Origin: a virus
IMG/VR virus record: IMGVR_UViG_3300021960_000521
Location: 1 to 23,592 of that record
Strand: one strand, 5' to 3'
Length of the DNA stretch: 23,592 bases
Part shown: piece after piece, positions 6,187 to 13,237 of the stretch
How the letters are laid out: each line of letters starts with the position of its first letter
Position numbering within the stretch: position 1 is the stretch's first letter
Made by a program: the position numbers and the translations under genes
The notes under the pieces: model-generated
What the model saw: only the letters and a program-made list of their open reading frames with translations
What the model was told of the DNA's origin: nothing
Database searches by the model: none

Positions 6187-6558
6187 ATGAAAAACCAGAA
6201 CAAATACACACCAACACAAAGAGCCGAAATTCTGTCAAAGTGGCGGGCCATGTGCAATCGCGGCATGGTGCAGGAGGCCGCTGCGCATGAATTGGGCGTT
6301 CCGCTATCGACCGTCAATAACTGGGCGGTGCGCGGCGTAGGCGACCGACTGAAGCCCAGCGCCCTTCGCGCCGAGATTATTGACTGGCTAGAAAAGTATA
6401 AGACCAAACGAAAAGTGATTGCGCGGTTCAGCGGCCAGATTGGCGCAAATGAAATGCGGGCAATTGAGGCCGCGAAGGAGTTGCGGGACAAGGGGCTTGT
6501 CGGCATGGACGCGGCAATGCGGGGCGATGAAATTGTCGTGTGCGTGGTGCGAACATGA
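6187..6558 (+). CDS. Helix-turn-helix protein
   Basis: A 123-residue protein starting MKNQNKYTPTQRAEILSKWR. Residues 30-50 (MVQEAAAHELGVPLSTVNNW) form a convincing helix-turn-helix of the transposase/homeodomain-like type, with A-A-H-E-L-G-V as turn. The C-terminal half (KTKRKVIARFSGQIGANEMR) is basic and helical, ending in an acidic-hydrophobic strand. AGGAGG sits six bases before the ATG, one of the best ribosome sites here. It probably binds DNA, either as a middle-gene regulator or at the nearby repeats; no target can be assigned. Its stop overlaps the following gene by four bases. Confidence 0.8.
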   Translation: MKNQNKYTPTQRAEILSKWRAMCNRGMVQEAAAHELGVPLSTVNNWAVRGVGDRLKPSALRAEIIDWLEKYKTKRKVIARFSGQIGANEMRAIEAAKELRDKGLVGMDAAMRGDEIVVCVVRT

Positions 6559-6896
6559 TCGACATTACTCAAAAAACAATCGCGGATGAATTGGCGGATG
6601 ATGAAATTCTCTCCAAAGCGGCCATGTCTTCCCGCCTGGGTCTGCTGACCGAAGCCGCGAGACTAACGGCAGGCGACAGAAATAAGGACTATGGCAGTCC
6701 TGTTGAAAACCACCGGCACATTGCAGAAATATTCAATGCGATAACGGGCATTCAGATCAGCGCTAGAAACGTGGCCATGCTGCACGTTGCCACCAAGTTG
6801 GCGCGCATGAAAACCAGCCCGCTAAAATCTGACAGCTACGTCGATGCGATGGCGTATCTCGGAATCGCCTACGAATGCGAGGAAGCTGAAAAATGA
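6555..6896 (+). CDS. DUF6378-like protein
   Basis: A 113-residue protein whose core from residue 37 on (LTAGDRNKDYGSPVENHRHI, then VAMLHVATKLARMKTSPLKS and DSYVDAMAYLGIAYECE) matches my memory of the DUF6378 phage family. That family looks like an all-alpha MazG-type nucleotide pyrophosphohydrolase, which would make it a nucleotide-pool enzyme. The conserved acidic and histidine positions are present (E51, H53, D94, D98). ATG 6555 is chosen for its ATGA overlap. The gene is coupled on both sides, next to an HD nucleotidase, which fits a nucleotide-metabolism pair. Confidence 0.8.
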   Translation: MIDITQKTIADELADDEILSKAAMSSRLGLLTEAARLTAGDRNKDYGSPVENHRHIAEIFNAITGIQISARNVAMLHVATKLARMKTSPLKSDSYVDAMAYLGIAYECEEAEK

Positions 6897-7345
6897 GCCT
6901 GTTTGAATTATGGCGGTCCGGCCTTGTTCGCCGCTGGCACTGCAATCCTGATCTGGCACACACCGGCCAAAGTAACGCTGCGCATCAATGGGGCGTTGCG
7001 ATGATAATTCTCGCCCAACACCCAAACCCAAGCGCAGCGTTGATTAGGGCGGCACTGTGCCACGATGTAGGCGAGATGGTTGTTGGAGACCTGCCGTATC
7101 CGTTCAAAAAGGCAAACCCTGATTTTGCCGCGCGACACAGGGATTTTGAGGATATGGCCCGCGTAAATTTGGTTGGTGCATTTGATCTAACGGAAACAGA
7201 TTGGCGCTGGTTGAAATACGCTGATGCACATGAGGCAATTCTATGGATGCGACAGCACCGCCCTGAACTTGAAAGCCGCGCCGATTGGGCAGAGCAGGTT
7301 AAGCAGACCAGATACGAATTGACCCTGCTGGAGGCCGAACAATGA
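6893..7345 (+). CDS. HD-domain hydrolase, YfbR-like 5'-nucleotidase
   Basis: A 150-residue HD-superfamily phosphohydrolase. Metal and substrate residues align with YfbR-type deoxynucleotidases: RRW (13-15), NAAHQWGVAM with His31, CHDVGE with His57-Asp58 and Glu61, GDLPYP with Asp66, and KYADAHE with Asp111. YfbR-like enzymes remove phosphate from deoxynucleoside monophosphates; phage relatives can reshape the dNTP pool, for instance when the phage modifies its bases. No modified-base synthase is seen in this window. The start overlaps the previous stop (ATGA), and the end is the LLEAEQ/GGAGG/ATGA junction that leads into the cytosine methyltransferase. Confidence 0.88.
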   Translation: MSLFELWRSGLVRRWHCNPDLAHTGQSNAAHQWGVAMIILAQHPNPSAALIRAALCHDVGEMVVGDLPYPFKKANPDFAARHRDFEDMARVNLVGAFDLTETDWRWLKYADAHEAILWMRQHRPELESRADWAEQVKQTRYELTLLEAEQ

Positions 7346-8133
7346 CCAAGCTGCGCGTCCTCGATCTTTTCAGCGGAATCGGCGGATTCAGCCTTGGGCT
7401 TGAGCGGACAGGCGGATTTGAAACAGTGGCCTTTTGCGAGATTGAAGAATTCCCGCGAAAGGTTTTGGCGAAACATTGGCCAGGAGTGCCGTGCTATGAA
7501 GATGTTACCAAGCTCACAGGAGACATTCTTGAACGAGACGGAATTTCCGTTGATGTCATCACCGGCGGGTTCCCGTGTCAGGACATATCAACCGCAGGGA
7601 AACGGGCCGGGATGGGCGAAGGAACGCGCAGCGGATTGTGGTCTGAAATCGTCAGACTTATTGGCGAGTTACGACCGCGCTACGTCATCGTGGAGAACGT
7701 CGCAAACCTGCTTTCTGGCCCAAGCGAAAAACGAGGGGGATGGTTTGGCCGAATACTCGGAGACTTGGCCGAGTGCGGGTATGATGCGGAATGGGAAAAC
7801 ATACCAGCGGGAGCCGTGGGCGCTCCCCATCGTAGAGAGCGCGTTTGGATTGTGGCCAACGCCGAGGAAAAGTATGTCCTGCACCCCAACAAAAAAAGAA
7901 GTTGGGGAAATATCGAAAGGGCAAGTTCCGAATGTCCTGCGTTTAGAGGCGTGGGTATTCGGGGTATCTGGAATGCACCCGGAATTGCCTTGGGTGGTGA
8001 ACCCCCAATTTGTAAACTTGATGAGCGGTTATCCCGCGTCATGGTGCAAAATCAGCTAGCAGCATTTGGCAACACGGTTTATCCGAAAATCCCTGAAATG
8101 ATAGGCCGCGCTATTCTGGAGGCCGAACAATGA
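7342..8133 (+). CDS. DNA C5-cytosine methyltransferase, Dcm-like
   Basis: A 263-residue enzyme that methylates carbon 5 of cytosine. Motif I is LDLFSGIGGF (8-16), motif IV has the catalytic Cys79 in GGFPCQDIS, motif VI is V-E-N-V (118-121), motif VIII is APHRRERVWI (161-170), and motif X is F-G-N-T-V-Y-P (242-248). The stretch between VIII and X (about 70 residues) is short, so the target recognition region is small, typical of compact phage enzymes. The start overlaps the HD gene (ATGA) with GGAGG before it. No nuclease partner is present, so it probably guards phage DNA. Bases 7394-8059 are also open in the +1 frame, described separately. Confidence 0.95.
   Translation: MTKLRVLDLFSGIGGFSLGLERTGGFETVAFCEIEEFPRKVLAKHWPGVPCYEDVTKLTGDILERDGISVDVITGGFPCQDISTAGKRAGMGEGTRSGLWSEIVRLIGELRPRYVIVENVANLLSGPSEKRGGWFGRILGDLAECGYDAEWENIPAGAVGAPHRRERVWIVANAEEKYVLHPNKKRSWGNIERASSECPAFRGVGIRGIWNAPGIALGGEPPICKLDERLSRVMVQNQLAAFGNTVYPKIPEMIGRAILEAEQ
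7394..8059 (+). CDS. Overlapping +1-frame ORF resembling a phage protein family
   Basis: A 221-codon frame nested entirely inside the cytosine methyltransferase gene, shifted +1. It contains YDRATSSWRTSQ (7670-7705), YSETWPSAGMMRNGKTY (7754-7804), LWPTP and NPQFVNLMSGYPASW (8000-8044). These follow, in order, a pattern I remember from stand-alone phage proteins often labelled DNA cytosine methyltransferase: KYDxDTSSWKT, then SETWPRSGMMRNG, then LWPTP, then LNPxWVEWLMGFPxGW. I see no convincing start: the first start codon is TTG 7394 with no ribosome site, and an internal ATG near 7494 is also possible. It may be expressed from an internal start, by frameshifting, or not at all. The main frame has every methyltransferase motif, so this is not a simple frameshift mutation. 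Confidence 0.4.
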   Translation: MGLSGQADLKQWPFARLKNSRERFWRNIGQECRAMKMLPSSQETFLNETEFPLMSSPAGSRVRTYQPQGNGPGWAKERAADCGLKSSDLLASYDRATSSWRTSQTCFLAQAKNEGDGLAEYSETWPSAGMMRNGKTYQREPWALPIVESAFGLWPTPRKSMSCTPTKKEVGEISKGQVPNVLRLEAWVFGVSGMHPELPWVVNPQFVNLMSGYPASWCKIS

Positions 8134-8351
8134 CAGACGCCGAAACAATCACGCGGCTACAACAGCAAATCGAAACGCAGGCCGCGACGTTCACGCGCCA
8201 GAGCCTGCAAATCTCGCGGCTTCGGCGGCGCATCGAAAACATGCAGCGCATACTGGATGCCAAGCCCGCGCGGTTAAGCAAATTCGACAGGGCGGAATTG
8301 GCATTGCAACGGGAAATCGCGGCGGCAGCAGAGGAGTGGGCATTTGAGTGA
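8130..8351 (+). CDS. Small coiled-coil protein
   Basis: A 73-residue protein starting MTDAETITRLQQQIETQAAT. Residues 6-45 form heptad-like repeats with Leu/Ile at core spacing (ITRLQQQIE, LQISRLRRRIENMQRIL), indicating a coiled coil; the C-terminus is a second helix (FDRAELALQREIAAAAEEW). It is coupled to the methyltransferase by ATGA with GGAGG. Function is unknown; small coiled-coil proteins in this position are often accessory or inhibitor proteins. Confidence 0.75.
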   Translation: MTDAETITRLQQQIETQAATFTRQSLQISRLRRRIENMQRILDAKPARLSKFDRAELALQREIAAAAEEWAFE

Positions 8352-8526
8352 CGAACTATCCCCCGAGGAAATGCAAGACCTCGCCGATAGTGGCGACCCG
8401 TTTTTCATTGTCGCGTTGGCGGTACAGCGGGTTCTTAACCTGCACGGCCCCGCAATCGCGGCAGATGCAACGCAGCAGGTCATGGACATGATCCCCGACG
8501 ACCAAAAACCGGAAAGGCTCAATTGA
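8344..8526 (+). CDS. Small hypothetical protein, TTG start
   Basis: A 60-residue acidic, helical protein (TTG start, then SDELSPEEMQDLADSGDPFF). The TTG lies seven bases after GAGGAG and overlaps the end of the preceding gene by eight bases, which supports this unusual start; no ATG exists near the N-terminus. The stop and the next ATG share a base (TGATG). No family is recognised. Confidence 0.65.
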   Translation: MSDELSPEEMQDLADSGDPFFIVALAVQRVLNLHGPAIAADATQQVMDMIPDDQKPERLN

Positions 8527-9026
8527 TGGCAAGGTCAAAAGACAAACAGCCAGACGCATGGCAGGACATTCCAGGGCAGCACAGGCCAACGCCTGAGCGT
8601 ATGGCGCGTGGCAATTACCGGCTGGGCCTGGCTGACCGTCAAGGCGTCAAGGTGGCAATCGACGACGCATCGACGCCATTGCGGCAAGCGCTATCGCGTA
8701 AGGCTCTGACACTCCGGCAAGTTGAGGCGGGCGAGCGGTACGAGGAACTGCACCGCGCGGTTTGGGGCGGGTCCGGCAGCAAGGATAGTCTGGATATGTC
8801 ACCGCGCGGTGGTGTCATTCACGAGACTGAACCGCAGGCCATGCGCAATATAGCCAACAGCCGCAAGCTGGAAGGCCTGATGACGATGATGGACGCCAAG
8901 ACAGCGCTGGTGCTGCATCAGATCGCAGTGGGGATGGAGCCTATCGGGGATTGCCGCCCGACCTACAAGCGGTTTCGGCATTTGGTGCTGGCGCTGGATA
9001 TTTGCGCCGATTTTTTCAGGCTGTAG
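8526..9026 (+). CDS. Hypothetical protein, candidate late-gene regulator
   Basis: A 166-residue basic protein (MARSKDKQPDAWQDIPGQHR). Residues 45-75 (DASTPLRQALSRKALTLRQV, then EAGERYEELHR) and the C-terminus (KTALVLHQIAVGMEPIGDCR, then PTYKRFRHLVLALDICADFF) are strongly helical. They recall alphaproteobacterial DUF6456-type proteins, though I am unsure. It is the last gene before a promoter-terminator pair and the late operon, which is where lambdoid phages keep the Q antiterminator, and its size is like phage 21 Q. That regulatory role is inferred from position only. ATG 8526 is preferred over TTG 8523. Confidence 0.7.
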   Translation: MARSKDKQPDAWQDIPGQHRPTPERMARGNYRLGLADRQGVKVAIDDASTPLRQALSRKALTLRQVEAGERYEELHRAVWGGSGSKDSLDMSPRGGVIHETEPQAMRNIANSRKLEGLMTMMDAKTALVLHQIAVGMEPIGDCRPTYKRFRHLVLALDICADFFRL

Positions 9027-9056
9027 GGGGGTGACTGGCCGAAAGGATGACCTGTC

Positions 9057-9085
9057 TTGACATTACGAGTTGAGGCGTGTATTCA
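9057..9085 (+). promoter_or_regulatory. Candidate late promoter
   Basis: TTGACA (9057-9062) is a perfect -35; 17 bases later TATTCA (9080-9085) is a moderate -10. Transcription would begin near 9092, only about 18 bases before an intrinsic terminator stem. It is the only clear promoter between the early cassette and the terminase genes. Confidence 0.5.
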
Positions 9086-9108
9086 CGGCATAATCGCCAG
9101 AGGCGCGG

Positions 9109-9136
9109 GGGCAGGGGTTAAATCCTGCCCTTTTTT
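9109..9136 (+). terminator. Intrinsic terminator before the late operon
   Basis: GGGCAGG and CCTGCCC form a perfect 7-bp stem around GGTTAAAT, followed at once by six T (9131-9136). It is the best terminator in the window. It would stop early transcripts and also transcripts from the promoter at 9057, leaving an RNA of about 45 bases unless it is overridden. Confidence 0.85.
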
Positions 9137-9185
9137 GTTGCAATGGCATGAAATATGAGAAATCCCTAATCGGGGAGCCGTTAAC

Positions 9186-9548
9186 ATGAGCAAAGTCGGC
9201 TACAAAAGCCCGCCGGTCGAAAGGCAATTCGGCCAGCCAAACGGCAACCCGACGGGCAAAACTTCGGCACAGAAAAAGATTGAAATGGAAAGCGCCGAGG
9301 TGGCTGCCCGCGTCCAGCATAGAATGCTCAAAGCCCTTGAGGGCTTGATGAACGAGAACCCCGAAAAAGAAAAGATCGTTGAAATGATCAAGGGCGACCC
9401 GCTGCGGCTCCTGAAGGACGCAATGGATCGCGGCTATGGGACTGCCGTGCAAAAGATCGATGCCACATCAAGCGACGGCAGCATGACGCCGCCCAGCCGC
9501 GTGGAATTGGTCGCGGTTCCGGTGCCGGATGCAAACGGCAAGGATTGA
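9186..9548 (+). CDS. Terminase small subunit-like, DUF5681-type N-terminus
   Basis: A 120-residue protein directly before the large terminase. The N-terminus (VGYKSPPVERQFGQPNGNPT, then GKTSAQ) resembles DUF5681, usually Y-x-x-P-P-x-x-x-(Q/R)F-x-x-G-x-S-G-N-P-x-G-R. The middle is helical (VQHRMLKALEGLMNENPEKE) and the C-terminus is a short beta-like tail (RVELVAVPVPD). Small terminase subunits bind phage DNA and activate the large subunit; the assignment rests on that DUF plus position. GGGGAG lies nine bases before the ATG. It overlaps the large terminase by 20 bases. Confidence 0.7.
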   Translation: MSKVGYKSPPVERQFGQPNGNPTGKTSAQKKIEMESAEVAARVQHRMLKALEGLMNENPEKEKIVEMIKGDPLRLLKDAMDRGYGTAVQKIDATSSDGSMTPPSRVELVAVPVPDANGKD

Positions 9549-10776
9549 GCTACCGCCTAAAATGGTTGCCAACTTCAGCCAGCCCGCGCGACACCGCGTA
9601 TTCAAGGGCGGGCGCGGCTCAGGCAAAACAAGGGGCTTGGCCCTTATGTCTGCGGTCAAGGTGTTTCAGAAGGCCCAGGCTGGGGAAAGCGGCATTTGGC
9701 TTTGTTCGCGTGAACACCTTAACAGCCTTGACGAAAGCAGCCTGGAGGAAATCAAAGCGGCAATTCGCGGCGTCGATTGGCTGAACGATTATTTCGAGAT
9801 CGGCGAAAAGTACGTTCGCACGAAGAACCGGCGCATTTCGTTTGCGTTTGCGGGACTGCGGCACAATCTTGATAGCATCAAATCCAAGGCCCGCATTTTA
9901 GGCAATTGGACAGATGAGGCGGAAAGCGTTTCCGAAGTTGCTTGGCGCAAGCTAATACCAACGATCCGCGAGGAAGGGTCGGAGAATTGGATCAGCTACA
10001 ATCCTGAAAGCGAGGACAGCGCCACACACAGCCGGTTCATAGCGCAAAGCCCGACAGATTGCGTTGTCACGGACCTGAATTACCGCGACAACCCGTGGTT
10101 TCCGAGCGTTCTGAACCAAGAGCGCCTTGACGACATGCGGTTGCGGGCCGACACCTATGAGCATGTATGGGAAGGCGCGTTTCTAACGCTAACAGATGCC
10201 CAGGTATTCAAGGGCAAGTTTCGGGTTGAGGAATTTGAGCCGCTTGACGAAAGCGGCAACTTGCGGGCCGGATGGTCCGGGCCATATCAGGGCGTTGACT
10301 TCGGTTTCCGGCCTGATCCGCTGGCCGCTGGTCAGCTATACATCGGCGATGACAAAATATGGATCAGGCGCGAGGCTTACAAATCCGGTATTGAGATTGA
10401 TCAGACGGTTAATTTCATCAAGCGGCATATGCCAGACTTTGAGCGATACGCCAGCAGGGCGGACAGCGCAGAGCCTAAGACGATCAGTTATTTGCAGCGG
10501 ACCGGCTTCCCGCGCATGGAGCCGGTCAAGAAATGGCCCAACTCTGTTGAGGAAGGCGTTCGGTTCATTCGTGGCTACGAATGCGTGGTCATTCATCCTG
10601 ACTGCCCCGGTACAGCGCGGGATTTCAGGCTCTATTCGCATAAGGTGGACCGGCTGACCGGCGATATTCTGCCGGACCTGATCGACGCCAACAATCACGG
10701 CCCGGATTGGGTCAGATACGCAATCGCGCCGATCATCAAGGCCAATTCATCCCGAAAGGTGAATGTGAAACTATGA
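9529..10776 (+). CDS. terL: Terminase large subunit, PBSX type
   Basis: A 415-residue DNA packaging motor (Terminase_3 / Terminase_3C type). The N-terminal ATPase opens with IELPPKMVANF and has Walker A GGRGSGKT at 27-34 (Lys33). The coupling/Walker B region is NWTDEAESVSEVAW with Asp129-Glu130. The RNase H-like nuclease begins at GVDFGFRPDP with Asp257 and includes ADSAEPKTI and a final acidic region near LIDANNHGPDWVRYA. ATG 9529 is kept despite a weak ribosome site because the conserved IELPPK segment lies between it and the next ATG (9562); overlap with the small subunit gives coupling. PBSX-type enzymes are mostly linked with headful packaging, but that is not certain here. Confidence 0.95.
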   Translation: MQTARIELPPKMVANFSQPARHRVFKGGRGSGKTRGLALMSAVKVFQKAQAGESGIWLCSREHLNSLDESSLEEIKAAIRGVDWLNDYFEIGEKYVRTKNRRISFAFAGLRHNLDSIKSKARILGNWTDEAESVSEVAWRKLIPTIREEGSENWISYNPESEDSATHSRFIAQSPTDCVVTDLNYRDNPWFPSVLNQERLDDMRLRADTYEHVWEGAFLTLTDAQVFKGKFRVEEFEPLDESGNLRAGWSGPYQGVDFGFRPDPLAAGQLYIGDDKIWIRREAYKSGIEIDQTVNFIKRHMPDFERYASRADSAEPKTISYLQRTGFPRMEPVKKWPNSVEEGVRFIRGYECVVIHPDCPGTARDFRLYSHKVDRLTGDILPDLIDANNHGPDWVRYAIAPIIKANSSRKVNVKL

Positions 10777-12197
10777 GCGATTCGGTAGCTAAACCATCAG
10801 GCGAGATTGAGGCGATCCGCGCCGCTTCCTTGCCGATCCGCGATTTGACGCGCGGCGGGGCGCATATGCGGACGCGCGGTCGGGCTTACCTGCCAAAGTT
10901 TGCCGCCGAGGATGACGAGGACTACAACGCCAGACTAGCCAGCACGTGGCTGTTTGACGGAGTGGGCAAGACGATTGAGGACATGAATAGCAAGGTCTTT
11001 GCCAAGCCGGTGACGGCTGAAAGCGCGACTGACGGCGATCTGTCTGAGGACGTGACGGCTTGGACTGAGAACGTGGACATGGAGGGCCGCGACCTTGCGC
11101 GGTTTGCCAAGGATGTTTTTCACGAAGCGCAGCGGGCTGGAACGTCTTACATCATGGCCGACGCACCGCCACGACCTGCGGGCCTGACGCGGGCGCAAGT
11201 GGCGGCTCTGAATATTCGGCCTTATTTGGTGCTGTTGACTGTTGATGACGTTCTGGGCTGGAAGTGGGCCAACATCGGCAACGCGCCGAGGCTGACGCAA
11301 TTCCGCATTGCCGAAACGGTTTCTGAACCTGACCCGAAAGACGAGTTTGCCGAGGTGTCGGTTGAACAGGTGCGGGTTCTGGACCTGCCGCACGAAAACG
11401 GGGCGGTAACAGGGACCGTCAATGTCCGCATATTCCGCAAGACGAAGGTCGGCAACAAGGAAAACTGGACGCTGTTCGAGGAATACGGCACCGACATGCA
11501 GGAAATCATGGTCGCGCCGGTTGATTTGGGCCGCACCGGGTTTTTCATGGCCGAGCCTGTCCATTTGCGGCTGGCGGAAATCAATCTAGCGCACTGGCGG
11601 GTGCAGTCTGACAAGGCCAACTGCCTGCATAAGGCGCTTGCCCCGCTGTTGTTTATGAAACAATTGGACGTTGATGCGGACGGCGACTTGGTAAAATCCG
11701 CTGGTTATGGATTCCTTGCCAACAGCGAAGCCGCAGACATGAAATATGTCGAGATTGCCGGACAAGGCATTGCGGCGGCGCGGGATGAACTGAAAGACCT
11801 GGAATTTCAAATGCAGGCGATGGGGTTGCAGTTGTTGGTATCCAAGACCGGCAACAACACGGCAACGGGCGATGCGATTGACGAGGGCAAGCAAAACAGC
11901 CGCCTAGGCATGTGGGCTGATATTCTGCAAGACGCGCTTGAACTGGCGTTTTCATGGATGGTTGATCTTGCCGGACTTGGCGAGGCTGTCAACATCGTGG
12001 TGAACAAGGATTTTGCGGCAGACGCGCTTTCGCATCTCGATATGGACGCGCTTTCAAAGATGCACCTTTCCGGCGTTATTTCCGCGCGGACTTACATTAA
12101 CGAGGCCAAGCGGCGCGGCGTTCTGAGTGAAAACGTCAACCCAGATGATGAGGAGGAACTAGTCGCGTCTGGCGCTATGGATCAGCCCATACAATGA
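10773..12197 (+). CDS. Portal protein, DUF4055-like
   Basis: A 474-residue protein forming the dodecameric ring at the head vertex through which DNA passes. The layout resembles DUF4055 portals: an N-terminal wing (LPIRDLTRGGAHMRTRGRAY), a central beta region, the stretch INLAHWRVQSDKANCLHKAL leading into the stem helices, and a helical C-terminal half (ARDELKDLEFQMQAMGLQLL). A longer in-frame extension exists upstream but ATG 10773 overlaps the terminase stop (ATGA) and is preceded by AAAGGTGA. Position between terminase and the Mu F-like head gene confirms it. Confidence 0.88.
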   Translation: MSDSVAKPSGEIEAIRAASLPIRDLTRGGAHMRTRGRAYLPKFAAEDDEDYNARLASTWLFDGVGKTIEDMNSKVFAKPVTAESATDGDLSEDVTAWTENVDMEGRDLARFAKDVFHEAQRAGTSYIMADAPPRPAGLTRAQVAALNIRPYLVLLTVDDVLGWKWANIGNAPRLTQFRIAETVSEPDPKDEFAEVSVEQVRVLDLPHENGAVTGTVNVRIFRKTKVGNKENWTLFEEYGTDMQEIMVAPVDLGRTGFFMAEPVHLRLAEINLAHWRVQSDKANCLHKALAPLLFMKQLDVDADGDLVKSAGYGFLANSEAADMKYVEIAGQGIAAARDELKDLEFQMQAMGLQLLVSKTGNNTATGDAIDEGKQNSRLGMWADILQDALELAFSWMVDLAGLGEAVNIVVNKDFAADALSHLDMDALSKMHLSGVISARTYINEAKRRGVLSENVNPDDEEELVASGAMDQPIQ

Positions 12198-13237
12198 GCA
12201 TTGCGGACGACATTCTTGATGCAACCTTGCGCCACTCGATTTATTTGGAGCGGCACAAGGCAAAGACTGTCAGGGACATTCTGGCCCTGTTGCGTGATGT
12301 TGAGGGCGCAATTCAGGCCGATCTTTTGCGGGTTGACCTTGACGCAATGTCGCGGCGCGATCTGGACAGGCTTCTAGGCCGATTGCGGAAAAGCATTGCG
12401 GACGGATACGAGCCTATCATTGCCCTGCTGGATAGTGAAATCAAAGGGCTGGGTGAATACGAAGGGCAATGGCAAGTCGGCATGTTCCGCAATACGGTTC
12501 CTGTGCGGCTGGATTTCATCGCGCCAGCAGCGGAGCAGATTTACGCGGCGGCAGTTGCCAGACCGTTTCAGGGGCTATTACTGCGGGAATGGTATCAGGG
12601 ACTTCCTGACGGGCAGTTTCGCCGCTTGCGGGCGGCAATCAGGAACGGCTTTGTAGAGGGCCGGACAACACAGCAGATCGTGCGCGAGATTATCGGCACA
12701 AAAAAACAGGCTGGCATCATTGAGCAATCGCGGCGCGGCGCAGAGGCGGCGACAAGAACGGCGCTTGCCCACACGGCCAATGTGGCGCGGAATGAAGTTT
12801 ACCGGGCAAACAAGGTACTGATCAAGGGTGTTGAGTGGGTCAGCACGCTAGACGGGCGAACGACATTTCAGTGCATGGCGCTAGATGGTAAGATGTTTCC
12901 CGCCGATAGCGGCCCGCGCCCGCCTGTACACGTAAACTGTCGGTCCAGCACAATCCCCGTGCTGAAATCGGCCAAACAGCTAGGACTAAAGAATATCCCG
13001 AAATCAACCCGCGCAAGCATGAACGGGCAGGTATCGGGCGAACTGAATTACGACGCATGGTTGCGCACGCAGGGCAATGCATTTCAAGACGAGGTGCTGG
13101 GGCCGACGCGGGCGGACTTGTTTCGGGCCGGGTTGAAGATGGATCGTTTTGTCGACCAGTCCGGTAAAGAATTAACACTGAACCAGTTGCGCGAAACCGA
13201 AGCCGCGTTCTGGGCAAAAGCAAAGGCAACCGACTAA
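12194..13237 (+). CDS. Minor head protein, Mu F / SPP1 gp7-like
   Basis: A 347-residue head morphogenesis protein. The first 200 residues are helical and charged. The Phage_Mu_F core is in the C-terminal half: ARNEVYRANKVLIKGVEWVS, then Cys227 in TTFQCMALDGKMFP, and PPVHVNCRSSTIPVL with Cys249. The paired cysteines around the D-G-K-x-F motif are typical. A few copies are packed inside the head in related phages, where they may be ejected with DNA. It overlaps the portal by ATGA and the scaffold start by one base (TAATG). Confidence 0.88.
   Translation: MSIADDILDATLRHSIYLERHKAKTVRDILALLRDVEGAIQADLLRVDLDAMSRRDLDRLLGRLRKSIADGYEPIIALLDSEIKGLGEYEGQWQVGMFRNTVPVRLDFIAPAAEQIYAAAVARPFQGLLLREWYQGLPDGQFRRLRAAIRNGFVEGRTTQQIVREIIGTKKQAGIIEQSRRGAEAATRTALAHTANVARNEVYRANKVLIKGVEWVSTLDGRTTFQCMALDGKMFPADSGPRPPVHVNCRSSTIPVLKSAKQLGLKNIPKSTRASMNGQVSGELNYDAWLRTQGNAFQDEVLGPTRADLFRAGLKMDRFVDQSGKELTLNQLRETEAAFWAKAKATD

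Noticed and set aside
7342-8133. Frameshifted, broken methyltransferase gene
   Set aside because: All cytosine methyltransferase motifs including the C-terminal GNTVYP lie in one uninterrupted frame with normal start and stop, so the +1 frame is an addition and not a sign of damage.
9095-9136. tRNA fragment, because GGCAGGGGTTAAATCCTGCC resembles a T arm
   Set aside because: The stem and loop do not fit T-arm lengths, no acceptor or anticodon arm pairs around it, and the following T6 makes it an intrinsic terminator.
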